Shown piece after piece: positions 1 through 6,452 of a stretch of DNA of 7,402 nt. The position numbers and the translations under genes were made by a program. Under the pieces are notes generated by a model. It saw nothing but the letters and a program-made list of their open reading frames with translations. It was not told the DNA's origin and did no database searches. Source of the stretch: Acidobacteria bacterium UBA6911. GTDB taxonomy: Bacteria > Acidobacteriota > UBA6911. Position 1 is the stretch's first letter; every line of letters begins with the position of its first letter. The stretch lies in NCBI GenBank assembly GCA_002451015.1, contig DKBB01000006.1:8764-16165 (forward strand), read 5' to 3'.

Positions 1-138
1 GTAGATGGATTTGCCCGGAGACGTCCGGTATCGCGTTGCAAAAGGGGTGTCCGGTCGCAGTGCATCGTAGTAATTGTCTGTCAGAACCGTAATGGTCACC
101 CGGATTGTTTCCGATATCGAGTGGTTGGCCCCTTCCAT
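1..138 (-). CDS. Metallo-beta-lactamase-fold hydrolase, N-terminal part (runs off the left edge)
   Basis: Reading the minus strand from an ATG at 138-136 gives 46 codons that stay open to the window edge. The protein begins MEGANHSISETIRVTITVLT and continues with DNYYDALRPD at residues 21-30. A first beta strand ending in a VL-x-DN-Y-x-D-x-L motif is typical of the N-terminus of the COG1237-type metallo-beta-lactamase-fold hydrolases. The zinc-binding HxHxDH motif would lie beyond the edge and cannot be seen. The start is fixed by a perfect AGGAGG five bases upstream. The gene is divergent from the beta-CASP gene at 537. Substrate is unknown. The fold assignment rests only on this short N-terminus, so it is fairly likely but not certain. 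Confidence 0.72.
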   Translation of the reverse strand, partial: MEGANHSISETIRVTITVLTDNYYDALRPDTPFATRYRTSPGKSIY

Positions 139-143
139 AAAAA

Positions 144-149
144 CCTCCT
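144..149 (-). promoter_or_regulatory. Strong ribosome binding site of the metallo-beta-lactamase-fold gene
   Basis: On the minus strand a perfect AGGAGG sits five bases before the ATG at 138. It is the strongest Shine-Dalgarno match in the window and is the main reason to accept this edge-truncated reading frame as a real gene. Confidence 0.8.
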
Positions 150-536
150 GTTTAACCTGCATTTATCACTGGGCTTCCAATGCAGTGCCACAGCGAACCA
201 TGTCTACGGGCGTCCGAATTTATTCTGTGCATAAACTGGGCGCGTTCTCTCTAACTCCTGGACGTACGGGACAAGATCTATCGTAAAGCATTAGACCGTC
301 TCACGGGATCTTCGGTGCTGCGCCGTTTAACGAGCCGGGATGTCCAACAGTTTTCTGCATTACCCCCGGGTCCCTTCGTTTACACGAATTCCTGTCAGAA
401 ATGCAGGGTATCCCCATGGCATAAGTGTGGAAAATAATCTCCCCCTAGAGCTAAGAGTAGCTTAAAATAATTCCGCTGCAAGAAAGCGCGGGAAATTCCG
501 GGATCGGCTGTTCTATTATAATTTTGGAGAATATTT
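150..536. other. Intergenic region between divergent genes, no gene seen
   Basis: This region separates the minus-strand gene at 1-138 from the plus-strand gene at 537. I find no convincing reading frame in it. The one modest open frame (74-286, plus) overlaps the start of the minus-strand gene and has no ribosome site. It holds a small nested dyad (CTGCATT at 355-361 with AATGCAG at 400-406, and inside it the hairpin TTCGT-TTAC-ACGAA at 375-388). It presumably carries the promoters for both flanking genes, but I could not identify a -35/-10 pair with confidence. TATAAT at 517-522 is too close to the start codon to be a normal -10 box. Confidence 0.6.
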
Positions 537-2117
537 ATGCATATCACATTTTACGGAGCCGTACGGGAAGTGACGGGATCCATGCATTTGGTATCCGCAA
601 ATTCTGACAATATCCTTCTGGATTGCGGTATGTTTCAGGGTCGCAGGACGGAATCGATTCAGAAGAACAGGACCATGCAGGTTGATCCCGAAATCCTGAC
701 CAATATTATCCTGTCCCACGCGCATATCGATCATTCCGGGCGCATTCCTCTCTTAACTAAAAACGGATTTAATGGAAGGATTTTTTGCACCCGGCCGACA
801 GCGGCTGCCTGCGAATACCTTTTGCGGGATTCCGCCTACATTCAGGAGTCGGATGCCAACTACCTCAATTATAAAACGGTCCGTGGGGCGCTTTCAGAAG
901 CGAGAAAAACGCCCAAGGCAAAAAAAATAAGCCAGCGCGGCCTGAAGGAAATTAAATCGATACTGAAAAAGGGACGTCATGAATTGAATGTTTCCAAAAT
1001 CAACGAGTTTCTGGACCAGCACCGGCTGGAAACCGTGGAGCCCCTTTACACGATCGCCGATGCCGAGCAGGCCCTGGAATATTTCGATTCCTATCCGTAC
1101 CGCCATAATGTTTCCGTCGGCAACGGCGCGACCTGCAATTTTTACGATGCGGGACATATACTGGGATCGGCTTTCAGCGTTGTAAAAGTCCGGGAAAACG
1201 GAAACAGCCGCACGGTTCTTTTTACCGGGGATATCGGCCGTTTTAACAAACCCATTCTGAATGATCCCACGACCGTTTTCGAGGAGTCGGATCGTGATAT
1301 AGACCTCCTTGTAATGGAGAGCACTTACGGAGACCGGGAGCATGAACCGGTCGGAGACATGAAGGGAAGGCTGAAGGACGTGCTTCTTAAGACATTTGAA
1401 AGAGGCGGCAGCGTAATTATACCTGCGTTCGCTTTCGGCCGCACCCAAACCCTCCTCTATTTTCTGCACGAGCTTTACAACGAAGACAAGAAACTGAACG
1501 TACCGATTTATGTCGACAGTCCCCTCGCGGTCAACATGACGCGCGTTTTCGGCGAACATCCGGAAGTTTATGATGAAGAAACCCACCGCACATTTCTTGA
1601 GAGGGGAGAAAATCCCTTCATCTTCGAACACATCCATTTCATTAAATCCGTTGAAGAATCGATGGCCGTGAACAGGGAAAGGCTCCCCCATATTGTAATT
1701 GCCGCCTCGGGAATGTGTGAAGCCGGACGTGTCCTGCACCATCTTCGACACAAAATTCACGAACCGCAGCATACAATTCTTATTGTCGGTTATATGGCGG
1801 AACATACGCTCGGTCGCAGGATCGAAGAGCAGGGCCTTGCGTATCAGGAGGCCGGACGAAAAGGGAATCCGCCGCTGCTTCGTTTCCTGAACAAGACCTA
1901 TCCGCTGAGGGCAAGAGTGGAAAAAATCGGCGGTTTCAGTGCCCATGCAGATAAAAACGAGATGCTGCGATTGCTGAAAAAGTCGAATTTGAAAATTAAG
2001 AAAATTGCTCTGGTCCATGGCGAAGAGACACAGAGCATTTCTTTCGCCGAAGATTTGAGGCGAGAGGGTTTCGATGTCTTTGTGCCCAGGAGGGGCCAGT
2101 CCCATCAAATCAAATGA
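537..2117 (+). CDS. Beta-CASP metallo-beta-lactamase RNase-like protein (YSH1/CPSF73 family)
   Basis: A 526-residue protein with every signature of the beta-CASP nucleases (COG1236), zinc-dependent enzymes that cut or trim RNA in the cytoplasm. Visible motifs in order are: N-terminal GAVREVTGS (8-15), HAHIDH (61-66, metal ligands), DAGHILGS (204-211, H207), TGDIG (230-234, D232), motif A ESTYGDREH (E261), ASGMCEAGRVLHH (390-402), motif B AEHTLG (H423) and motif C FSAHAD (H470). All expected catalytic residues are present, so it should be active. Residues about 112-165 form a Lys/Arg-rich, probably helical insert between the HxHxDH and H207 motifs. GGAGA at 526-530, six bases upstream, supports the ATG at 537. 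RNA as substrate is inferred from the family; the actual target is unknown. Confidence 0.93.
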   Translation: MHITFYGAVREVTGSMHLVSANSDNILLDCGMFQGRRTESIQKNRTMQVDPEILTNIILSHAHIDHSGRIPLLTKNGFNGRIFCTRPTAAACEYLLRDSAYIQESDANYLNYKTVRGALSEARKTPKAKKISQRGLKEIKSILKKGRHELNVSKINEFLDQHRLETVEPLYTIADAEQALEYFDSYPYRHNVSVGNGATCNFYDAGHILGSAFSVVKVRENGNSRTVLFTGDIGRFNKPILNDPTTVFEESDRDIDLLVMESTYGDREHEPVGDMKGRLKDVLLKTFERGGSVIIPAFAFGRTQTLLYFLHELYNEDKKLNVPIYVDSPLAVNMTRVFGEHPEVYDEETHRTFLERGENPFIFEHIHFIKSVEESMAVNRERLPHIVIAASGMCEAGRVLHHLRHKIHEPQHTILIVGYMAEHTLGRRIEEQGLAYQEAGRKGNPPLLRFLNKTYPLRARVEKIGGFSAHADKNEMLRLLKKSNLKIKKIALVHGEETQSISFAEDLRREGFDVFVPRRGQSHQIK

Positions 2118-2165
2118 ATGTGCATTGATCGGAACCGGGAGCGCACCGGCGGATCGGACTCCTCA

Positions 2166-2198
2166 TGCCTGGTCTCTTCCCGCCAGGCAACCTTTATT
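2166..2198 (+). terminator. Possible terminator of the beta-CASP gene
   Basis: A perfect 7-bp stem, TGCCTGG (2166-2172) with CCAGGCA (2183-2189) and a 10-base loop, lies 48 bases after the stop codon. It is followed by ACCTTTATTT, which is T-rich but not an uninterrupted T run. It is therefore a weak candidate for an intrinsic terminator that would separate this gene from the next one. Confidence 0.45.
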
Positions 2199-2232
2199 TA
2201 ACGGGAGCTTCCCGTTAGACAGAATCCCGTTA
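2199..2232 (+). repeat. Hairpin with a duplicated right arm upstream of the trans-sulfuration gene
   Basis: TAACGGGA (2199-2206) and TCCCGTTA (2210-2217) form a perfect 8-bp stem with a 3-base loop. The right arm, TCCCGTTA, occurs again at 2225-2232, 15 bases further on. The left arm can therefore pair with either copy. The element lies 56 bases before the start codon at 2288. It may be a second terminator, a leader RNA structure, or a pair of protein-binding half sites on DNA. Confidence 0.5.
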
Positions 2233-2275
2233 TTGTCAACCAATGTGAATTAGGGATTAAGGATGGCTTGATTAT

Positions 2276-2281
2276 AAGGAG
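2276..2281 (+). promoter_or_regulatory. Ribosome binding site of the trans-sulfuration gene
   Basis: AAGGAG with six bases to the ATG at 2288 fixes the start. A poor sigma-70-like pair further upstream (TTGTCA at 2233-2238 and GATTAA at 2255-2260, 16 bases apart) could serve as promoter but is too weak to call separately. Confidence 0.7.
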
Positions 2282-2287
2282 ATATTC

Positions 2288-3484
2288 ATGGCTAAAACCA
2301 AGGGCAGGAAGAGAATTCCGTCTCTGGCAACCCGTTCCATTCATGCAGGGGAAAGCCGGCGTAAATTCGCCGATTCGCTGACCACTCCGATTATTCAATC
2401 GTCGACCTTTACCTTCAAGGACAGCAAGGAGATCGAAGATTATACGAGGAAAGGCAAGGATCATTACGAGTACGGGCGCTATGGAAATCCGACGGTCACC
2501 ATCGCCGAGAAACGGCTCGCGGATCTTGAAGGATCGGAGGACTGTGTTGTCTTTTCATCGGGAATGAGTGCGATCACTACGACAATCCTGTCCCTGGTCC
2601 AGTCCGGCGACCATATCGTAATAACCGATGATTCCTACAAGAAAACTCTGGAATTCTGCCGTTCCTACCTGAAACAGTTCGCCATCGATTGTACGATTGT
2701 TTCATTCGGCGATTACGATTTGCTGGATAAGGCAATCCGCAAGAGCACACGGTTCATTTTTTCCGAATCACCGACCAATCCTTACCTGAATATCTTCGAT
2801 CTTGTCAAAATCAAAGAGATCGCCGACCGGCATAACGTGTTAACCCTGATCGACAGTACTTTTGCCACGCCATTCAACCAGCGCCCGTTGGAATTCGGAA
2901 TGGATCTTGTCCTGCAAAGCTGCACCAAATACCTCGCCGGCCATAATGATATCCTTGCCGGGGCCGTTATGGGGCGTACGGAACTGGTCGACCAGATCCG
3001 GAATCTTCACAAATCCATGGGAGGAACGATTGATCCGCACTGCTGTTATATGCTGCTGAGAGGTCTCAAAACCTTTCCCCTGCGGGTCGCCCGCCAGAAT
3101 GAAACAGCCCTGGCCGTGGCCCGTTTCCTCGAATCGCACCCAAAGGTATCGAAGGTGTATTACCCCTTTCTGGAAAATCATCCCCATTACGCAGTGGCTA
3201 CGGAACAGATGCGGGGTGGAGGAGGGGTGGTTTCTTTTGAGACCAAAGGAACCCTGCGTTCGGCAAAGAATTTGATCGATTCCCTGAAGCTTTGCTATGT
3301 CGGGCCGAGCCTGGGGGGAGTGGAAACCCTGATAACCCACCCGGCCATGATCAGCTACTACGATTATACACGCAAGGAGCGGTATGCCCTCGGAATCAAG
3401 GATACTCTTTTCCGATTGGCGGTGGGTATTGAGGATGTGGAGGACATCATCGACGACCTGGAGCGGGGACTTTCGAAAATATGA
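2288..3484 (+). CDS. PLP-dependent trans-sulfuration enzyme, plant-type cystathionine gamma-synthase-like (metB-like)
   Basis: A 398-residue protein of the Cys/Met-metabolism PLP family (fold type I), about the usual full length. Visible elements are YGRYGNPT (62-69, with the Y-x-R that binds the cofactor phosphate of the partner subunit), SSGMSA (90-95), the ring-stacking Tyr117, ESPTNP (159-165), the pyridine-nitrogen Asp189, the Schiff-base lysine K214 in [15 protein letters not shown], a Gly-rich stretch (309-313), GGVETL (343-348) and the substrate-carboxylate Arg376. YGRYGNPT together with TK-x-x-x-GHND-x-x-AG resembles plant-type cystathionine gamma-synthase, which joins an activated homoserine to cysteine on the way to methionine. 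Gamma-lyase or homoserine sulfhydrylase activity cannot be excluded from motifs alone. The start is fixed by AAGGAG at 2276-2281, six bases upstream. The gene stands alone, with long spacers and a convergent neighbour. Confidence 0.9.
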   Translation: MAKTKGRKRIPSLATRSIHAGESRRKFADSLTTPIIQSSTFTFKDSKEIEDYTRKGKDHYEYGRYGNPTVTIAEKRLADLEGSEDCVVFSSGMSAITTTILSLVQSGDHIVITDDSYKKTLEFCRSYLKQFAIDCTIVSFGDYDLLDKAIRKSTRFIFSESPTNPYLNIFDLVKIKEIADRHNVLTLIDSTFATPFNQRPLEFGMDLVLQSCTKYLAGHNDILAGAVMGRTELVDQIRNLHKSMGGTIDPHCCYMLLRGLKTFPLRVARQNETALAVARFLESHPKVSKVYYPFLENHPHYAVATEQMRGGGGVVSFETKGTLRSAKNLIDSLKLCYVGPSLGGVETLITHPAMISYYDYTRKERYALGIKDTLFRLAVGIEDVEDIIDDLERGLSKI

Positions 3485-3550
3485 TTCCTGAACCGCAAAA
3501 TTCCTCGGTCTAAGCCAAGCATTCGAGACCTCGAGAGAAATGCGTTTTGG

Positions 3551-4144
3551 TTATTCGCTCTTCACAAGCTCCAGATCCAGGATGATTTCGACCTCGTTTC
3601 CCACAACAAATCCTCCGGCATCGAGCGCCCTGTTCCATTTAATGCCGTATTCCTGACGGTCCAACCGGGTTGTGGCATGCACGCCGATGCGGGATTCGCC
3701 GCTCATGCCCTTTACAACTGGAGTGGCTTCGACATCGAGAGAGACTTCTTTCGTCGTGCCCCGCATGGTAAGCTCCCCTACCAGCTTGAACCGGGTTCCC
3801 CGGATATCCTCCACCCGTTTTGCTTTAAAGACAATCTCGGGATAGGTTGCGGTGTCGAAGAAATCAGCACTGCGCAGGTGGTCATCCCTTTTCGGTTCTC
3901 GGGTGTTGATCGACACGGCCTGGATTACAGCCTCGGCTTTGACCGATGCATAATTCTCACCGTCGAATATAACTTTGCCGGAAATTTTGTCGAATGTGCC
4001 CTGAACGTTGCTGATCATCAGGTGTTTTACACGGAATTGGATCGATGAATGGGATGCATCGATTTCCCATGAAGTCTGTGCCTTTAATGGCGTAAGGACC
4101 AGAAACAGAATCGCGGCAACGGCTGCCAGAATAGAATTTTTCAT
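3551..4144 (-). CDS. YceI-family periplasmic protein
   Basis: A 197-residue protein of the YceI family, small secreted lipocalin-like beta barrels that bind isoprenoid-type lipids. The N-terminus has a lysine at residue 2, a hydrophobic core (about 5-20) and a likely signal-peptidase site after LKA at residue 22, so the mature protein should be periplasmic. Family landmarks are WEIDASHSSIQFRVKHLMIS (26-45), DDHLRSADFFDTATYPEI (87-104), GELTMRGTTKEV (123-134) and the C-terminal VGNEVEIILDLEL segment. The frame can be extended to a GTG at 4156, but the only Shine-Dalgarno sequence (AGGAG at 4160-4156) overlaps that GTG. The ATG at 4144 is therefore the better start, with a spacing of 11 bases. 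The gene converges on the trans-sulfuration gene, with 66 bases between their stop codons. The bound ligand is unknown. Confidence 0.92.
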   Translation of the reverse strand: MKNSILAAVAAILFLVLTPLKAQTSWEIDASHSSIQFRVKHLMISNVQGTFDKISGKVIFDGENYASVKAEAVIQAVSINTREPKRDDHLRSADFFDTATYPEIVFKAKRVEDIRGTRFKLVGELTMRGTTKEVSLDVEATPVVKGMSGESRIGVHATTRLDRQEYGIKWNRALDAGGFVVGNEVEIILDLELVKSE

Positions 4145-4155
4145 GTCAATATTCA

Positions 4156-4160
4156 CTCCT
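4156..4160 (-). promoter_or_regulatory. Ribosome binding site that decides the YceI start
   Basis: AGGAG on the minus strand. It includes the first base of an in-frame GTG, so that GTG cannot be used with this site; translation should begin at the ATG at 4144, 11 bases further on. Confidence 0.6.
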
Positions 4161-4262
4161 AAAAGAATACATGCAAATGGGTTCTTGTTTCAGTGCCCGG
4201 TATAAACGAACAGCTTGACGCGGAAGGTATTAGTATAAATATAGGATCCGGTTTCAGGATAC

Positions 4263-4304
4263 GCAAAGTCTGGCCCGTTTTCTCACGGATCGGGGCCTCT
4301 TTGC
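4263..4304. repeat. Imperfect inverted repeat between the radical SAM and YceI genes
   Basis: GCAAAG (4263-4268) pairs with CTTTGC (4299-4304), and GGCCC (4272-4276) with GGGCC (4293-4297). A further CCGT/ACGG (4275-4278 with 4285-4288) competes for the centre. It lies 84 bases past the radical SAM stop codon, where a terminator would be expected. No T run follows on either strand, so it is not a canonical intrinsic terminator. It could be an mRNA 3' end structure. Confidence 0.45.
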
Positions 4305-4387
4305 TTAAACAGAGCTTGATAGAGAATGTGCAGTATATGCAAACGCTTTAATTGTGGCTGCAATAAAAACCTTGTAGGAAATGCGGG

Positions 4388-5704
4388 CTAGTAGGAATCG
4401 AAGTTTTCCTTCAAATCTCCCCGCATCACGTCATGTTGGGAGAAATTGATCACCCAGGAGGCGATATTACCCATAGTGACGGGAAGTGGAAGTCGCGCCA
4501 ACATGGATGGATAGCTGTAAAATGCGTTGTGCAGGTCCCGGACATTCTTTTCCAGGGTTTCACCGGAGTAATTTTGGGGTTTAATGAAGCACCTGTCTCC
4601 AGGCCACCTTCCTAAATCATCGATGTTGGTGATACGATTTTCTTCCAGCATGCGGTCATATAGAGGCGTGCCCTTATCGGGAGTGAGTATGTTGAAATAG
4701 GCCGCCGGCACCTTGTTCTTTTTGAGAAACTCGAGTGTTGATGGGAAGACGTCTTCCGTTTCGGTGTCCCATCCGAAAATGAAATTAAGAGAATAGCTGA
4801 TGCCCCTCTTCCTCAACCCGGCCAGCATCTGCCGGTACTCGCTTGCCTTGTTGGCTTTTTTGTTCATCGAAATCAGTGTCTTGGAATCGATGCTCTCCAT
4901 GCCGATGTTCAGGTGCAGCAAACCGCTTTTCTTGGCAAGATCCATAAATGCGTCGTTTTTACATAAATGGGCGGACCAAAGTGCCGACCAACGTATGCGC
5001 AATGGAATGAGTGCTTCCATTAATTCCATAGTGTGGGACATTTTGCCTGCAAAATTACTGTCGGCAAAAAGGATATTTTTGGCGCCGATTTGTTTTATTT
5101 CTTCGACAACAGCCTGTGCCGCGCGATATCGATAGGACTCTCCCAGGTAGAGCCGTTCAGAGCAGAATTCACATCGGAAGGGACATCCCCTGGAGGACTG
5201 TACGGAGAAGGTCTTGAAGAAACCGTAGGGATTCAGATCGATCAGATCATAGCGGGGCATCGGAAGATTATCCAGACTGCACGGTTTATCCGACCGGTAG
5301 AATTGCCTGAGCCGTCCGGCGGCTGCATCCTCCAGCATTGAAGGCCATAGGATTTCCCCTTCGCCCAAACACACGGCATCGCAATGCTCGGCGGCTTCAT
5401 CGGAGTGAAAGGAAGTATGCGGACCACCCATGACAACGGGGACGCCGCGTTCCCGGTATCGATCGGCTATCTCGTAGGCGCGAATCGAGTTCATCGTCCA
5501 GGTTGTTATCGCAACAATATCCACGGGAGCATCAAAATCTATATCGCTGAGCTGCTCGTCAATCAGGGTGATTTCCCACCCGGCGGGAACAAGGGAGGCG
5601 AGATAGGGCAGCGTAAGGTTGACAACGCTGCGCTTTTTCGTTTTATGCAATGATCGATCCGAAGGGGAACGGTAGTGTGTCGGTTGGATTATGCTTAATT
5701 TCAT
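4388..5704 (-). CDS. B12-binding-domain radical SAM protein
   Basis: A 438-residue protein. Residues 1 to about 125 form a cobalamin-binding-like Rossmann domain, with NLTLPYLASLVP (29-40), VVMGGPHTSF (90-99) and CLGEGE (112-117). Residues about 166-345 form a radical SAM barrel with the 4Fe-4S cluster motif C174-x3-C178-x2-C181 in SSRGCPFRCEFC. Further on are ADSNF (214-218), LNIGMES (265-271) and a tail after about residue 346. The canonical DxHxxG lower-ligand motif for B12 is not visible in the N-terminal domain, as in many members of this class. These enzymes use SAM-derived radicals for methylations, cyclisations or rearrangements; the substrate cannot be read from this sequence. The start ATG has TAGGAC ten bases upstream. 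The YceI gene lies 243 bases downstream on the same strand, too far for tight coupling. The N-terminus faces the sigma-54-driven gene divergently. Confidence 0.92.
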   Translation of the reverse strand: MKLSIIQPTHYRSPSDRSLHKTKKRSVVNLTLPYLASLVPAGWEITLIDEQLSDIDFDAPVDIVAITTWTMNSIRAYEIADRYRERGVPVVMGGPHTSFHSDEAAEHCDAVCLGEGEILWPSMLEDAAAGRLRQFYRSDKPCSLDNLPMPRYDLIDLNPYGFFKTFSVQSSRGCPFRCEFCSERLYLGESYRYRAAQAVVEEIKQIGAKNILFADSNFAGKMSHTMELMEALIPLRIRWSALWSAHLCKNDAFMDLAKKSGLLHLNIGMESIDSKTLISMNKKANKASEYRQMLAGLRKRGISYSLNFIFGWDTETEDVFPSTLEFLKKNKVPAAYFNILTPDKGTPLYDRMLEENRITNIDDLGRWPGDRCFIKPQNYSGETLEKNVRDLHNAFYSYPSMLARLPLPVTMGNIASWVINFSQHDVMRGDLKENFDSY

Positions 5705-5818
5705 ATTTTTATAGTCCTAAAATTCAGTATCAAAGATCAGATCCCACGGCGGTTTGTGTCTTTCAGCAAATAAAACACTCCCGGAATTATTGTAAACAAA
5801 ACAGGCGATGATTGGGAG

Positions 5819-5842
5819 CCGGCATTGATAAAAATATGCCGG
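5819..5842. repeat. Perfect inverted repeat, 7-bp arms
   Basis: CCGGCAT (5819-5825) and ATGCCGG (5836-5842) are separated by an A/T-rich 10-base spacer. The arms are centred about 126 bases upstream of the radical SAM start. It could be an operator for either divergent gene, or a hairpin in a leader. Confidence 0.6.
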
Positions 5843-5863
5843 GGGTGGAAATCTGAGCCGGAC

Positions 5864-5898
5864 GCTGATTTTGAGCACTAGAGGTGAGGAAAATCAGC
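5864..5898. repeat. Perfect inverted repeat, 9-bp arms, candidate enhancer of the sigma-54 promoter
   Basis: GCTGATTTT (5864-5872) and AAAATCAGC (5890-5898) are perfect complements across a 17-base spacer. The centre lies about 175 bases upstream of the predicted transcription start of the sigma-54 promoter, within the usual distance for binding sites of sigma-54 activator proteins. The spacer is wide enough that two separate half-site contacts by a dimer are possible. The regulatory role is inferred from geometry only. Confidence 0.5.
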
Positions 5899-6030
5899 AT
5901 CCTGAATCTGAATTAATCGAAAATGGCCAGGTAATGAACTTTCTGCCTTTCGGGGGATGCTTCTTTAATTAATAATAAATAAAAGCTTTCTGGCAATTCT
6001 AAGGAAGTCGTTTTCAAATATGGTTTGTTT

Positions 6031-6046
6031 TGGCATGCGTTTTGCT
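6031..6046 (+). promoter_or_regulatory. Sigma-54 (RpoN) promoter
   Basis: TGGCATGCGTTTTGCT matches the consensus TGGCAC/T-R-N4-TTGC-T almost completely. The essential GG (-24) and GC (-12) are separated by exactly ten bases, as required. Transcription would begin near 6057 and give a leader of about 46 bases before the ATG at 6103. No other site with both essential dinucleotides at the right spacing was found by eye in the window. Promoters of this class need an ATP-driven activator bound upstream, so the gene is expected to be tightly controlled by a signal. Confidence 0.85.
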
Positions 6047-6102
6047 TATTACGAACCCGGAATAAATATTACAGCGGGAAATTGAAACGGGAGTGAAAGA
6101 TC

Positions 6103-6408
6103 ATGATGACATACAGCATGTTTGATGCGGAATATAATCAGAATGTGCGGTTGCGGGGTGTTCCGATGCAGAGATATGCATGGCTGGAGCATGAAAGGGG
6201 CGCCTGGTGTTTTTTAACAAATCTGTTCGAGGATCCCGGTAAATCGATACGCAGATGGGACAATGAAAAAAGCGCGCTGTTGGAGCTCGAAAATGAAGGC
6301 TGGGTTGTCGTGTATCCCTACAACGAACCAGTTCGGGTTGATAGAAAATCATGCGAAAAGGCGTGCGGATACGGCCTGATGTGGATCGATCAGGAAATGG
6401 TTTCATAG
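6103..6408 (+). CDS. Small uncharacterised protein under sigma-54 control
   Basis: A 101-residue soluble protein that I do not recognise. It has no signal peptide or membrane segment. It is rich in tryptophan and other aromatic residues (W27, W35, W52, W67, W94) and has three cysteines: C36, and a C84-x3-C88 pair near the C-terminus in KSCEKACGYG. The middle, from about 40 to 75, mixes a charged helix-like stretch (RRWDNEKSALLELENEG) with a beta-like WVVVYPY strand. Coding is supported by GGGAG (6089-6093) nine bases before the ATG, a sigma-54 promoter in the right place and a hairpin terminator 45 bases after the stop codon. The next codon is also ATG (6106), but its spacing is less good. 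Base use is like the neighbouring genes. Regulation suggests a conditional, signal-dependent role, but no function can be given. Confidence 0.8.
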   Translation: MMTYSMFDAEYNQNVRLRGVPMQRYAWLEHERGAWCFLTNLFEDPGKSIRRWDNEKSALLELENEGWVVVYPYNEPVRVDRKSCEKACGYGLMWIDQEMVS

Positions 6409-6452
6409 TCCCGTCAACCTGAGAATTCCGTGGGTTTCATTTATTGAATGTT

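Larger units (their letters stand above)
5705..6102. other. Divergent regulatory intergenic region
   Basis: No gene is seen in this stretch between the radical SAM gene (minus) and the small gene at 6103 (plus). From left to right it contains: a weak sigma-70-like pair on the minus strand (TTTACA at 5796-5791 and TTTATT at 5774-5769) that could serve the radical SAM gene; a perfect dyad at 5819-5842; a second perfect dyad at 5864-5898; an A/T-rich tract at about 5964-5984; and the sigma-54 promoter at 6031-6046. The order dyad, A/T tract, promoter fits the usual enhancer, bendable DNA, promoter layout of sigma-54 systems. Confidence 0.6.

Noticed and set aside
175..190. Sigma-54-like sequence TGGCACTGCATTGGAA on the minus strand upstream of the gene at 1-138
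   Set aside because: The -24 half is perfect, but the essential GC at -12 is missing at the required spacing (GA instead), so function is unlikely.
517..522. Perfect TATAAT just before the beta-CASP gene
   Set aside because: Transcription from it would start about eight bases before the ATG, within the ribosome site, and no -35 box stands 16-18 bases upstream.
894..2108. Long open frame on the minus strand, 404 codons, opposite the beta-CASP gene
   Set aside because: It lies wholly antisense to a gene with complete catalytic motifs, and its protein shows no recognisable domain. It is best explained by codon bias of the true gene.
2840..3340. Minus-strand open frame of 166 codons opposite the trans-sulfuration gene
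   Set aside because: Antisense shadow of a clearly identified enzyme; no domain and no supporting context.
3507..3530. GGTCT/AGACC inverted repeat between the convergent trans-sulfuration and YceI genes
   Set aside because: Only a 5-bp stem with a 14-base loop and no T run, too weak to call a bidirectional terminator.
3677..4048. Plus-strand open frame of 123 codons opposite the YceI gene
   Set aside because: Antisense to a full-length YceI protein with signal peptide; no family resemblance.
6056..6091. CCCG near the transcription start that could pair with CGGG at 6075-6078 or with the ribosome site at 6088-6091
   Set aside because: The pairings are only four bases long and part of the left arm may not be transcribed; not enough to propose a translation switch.
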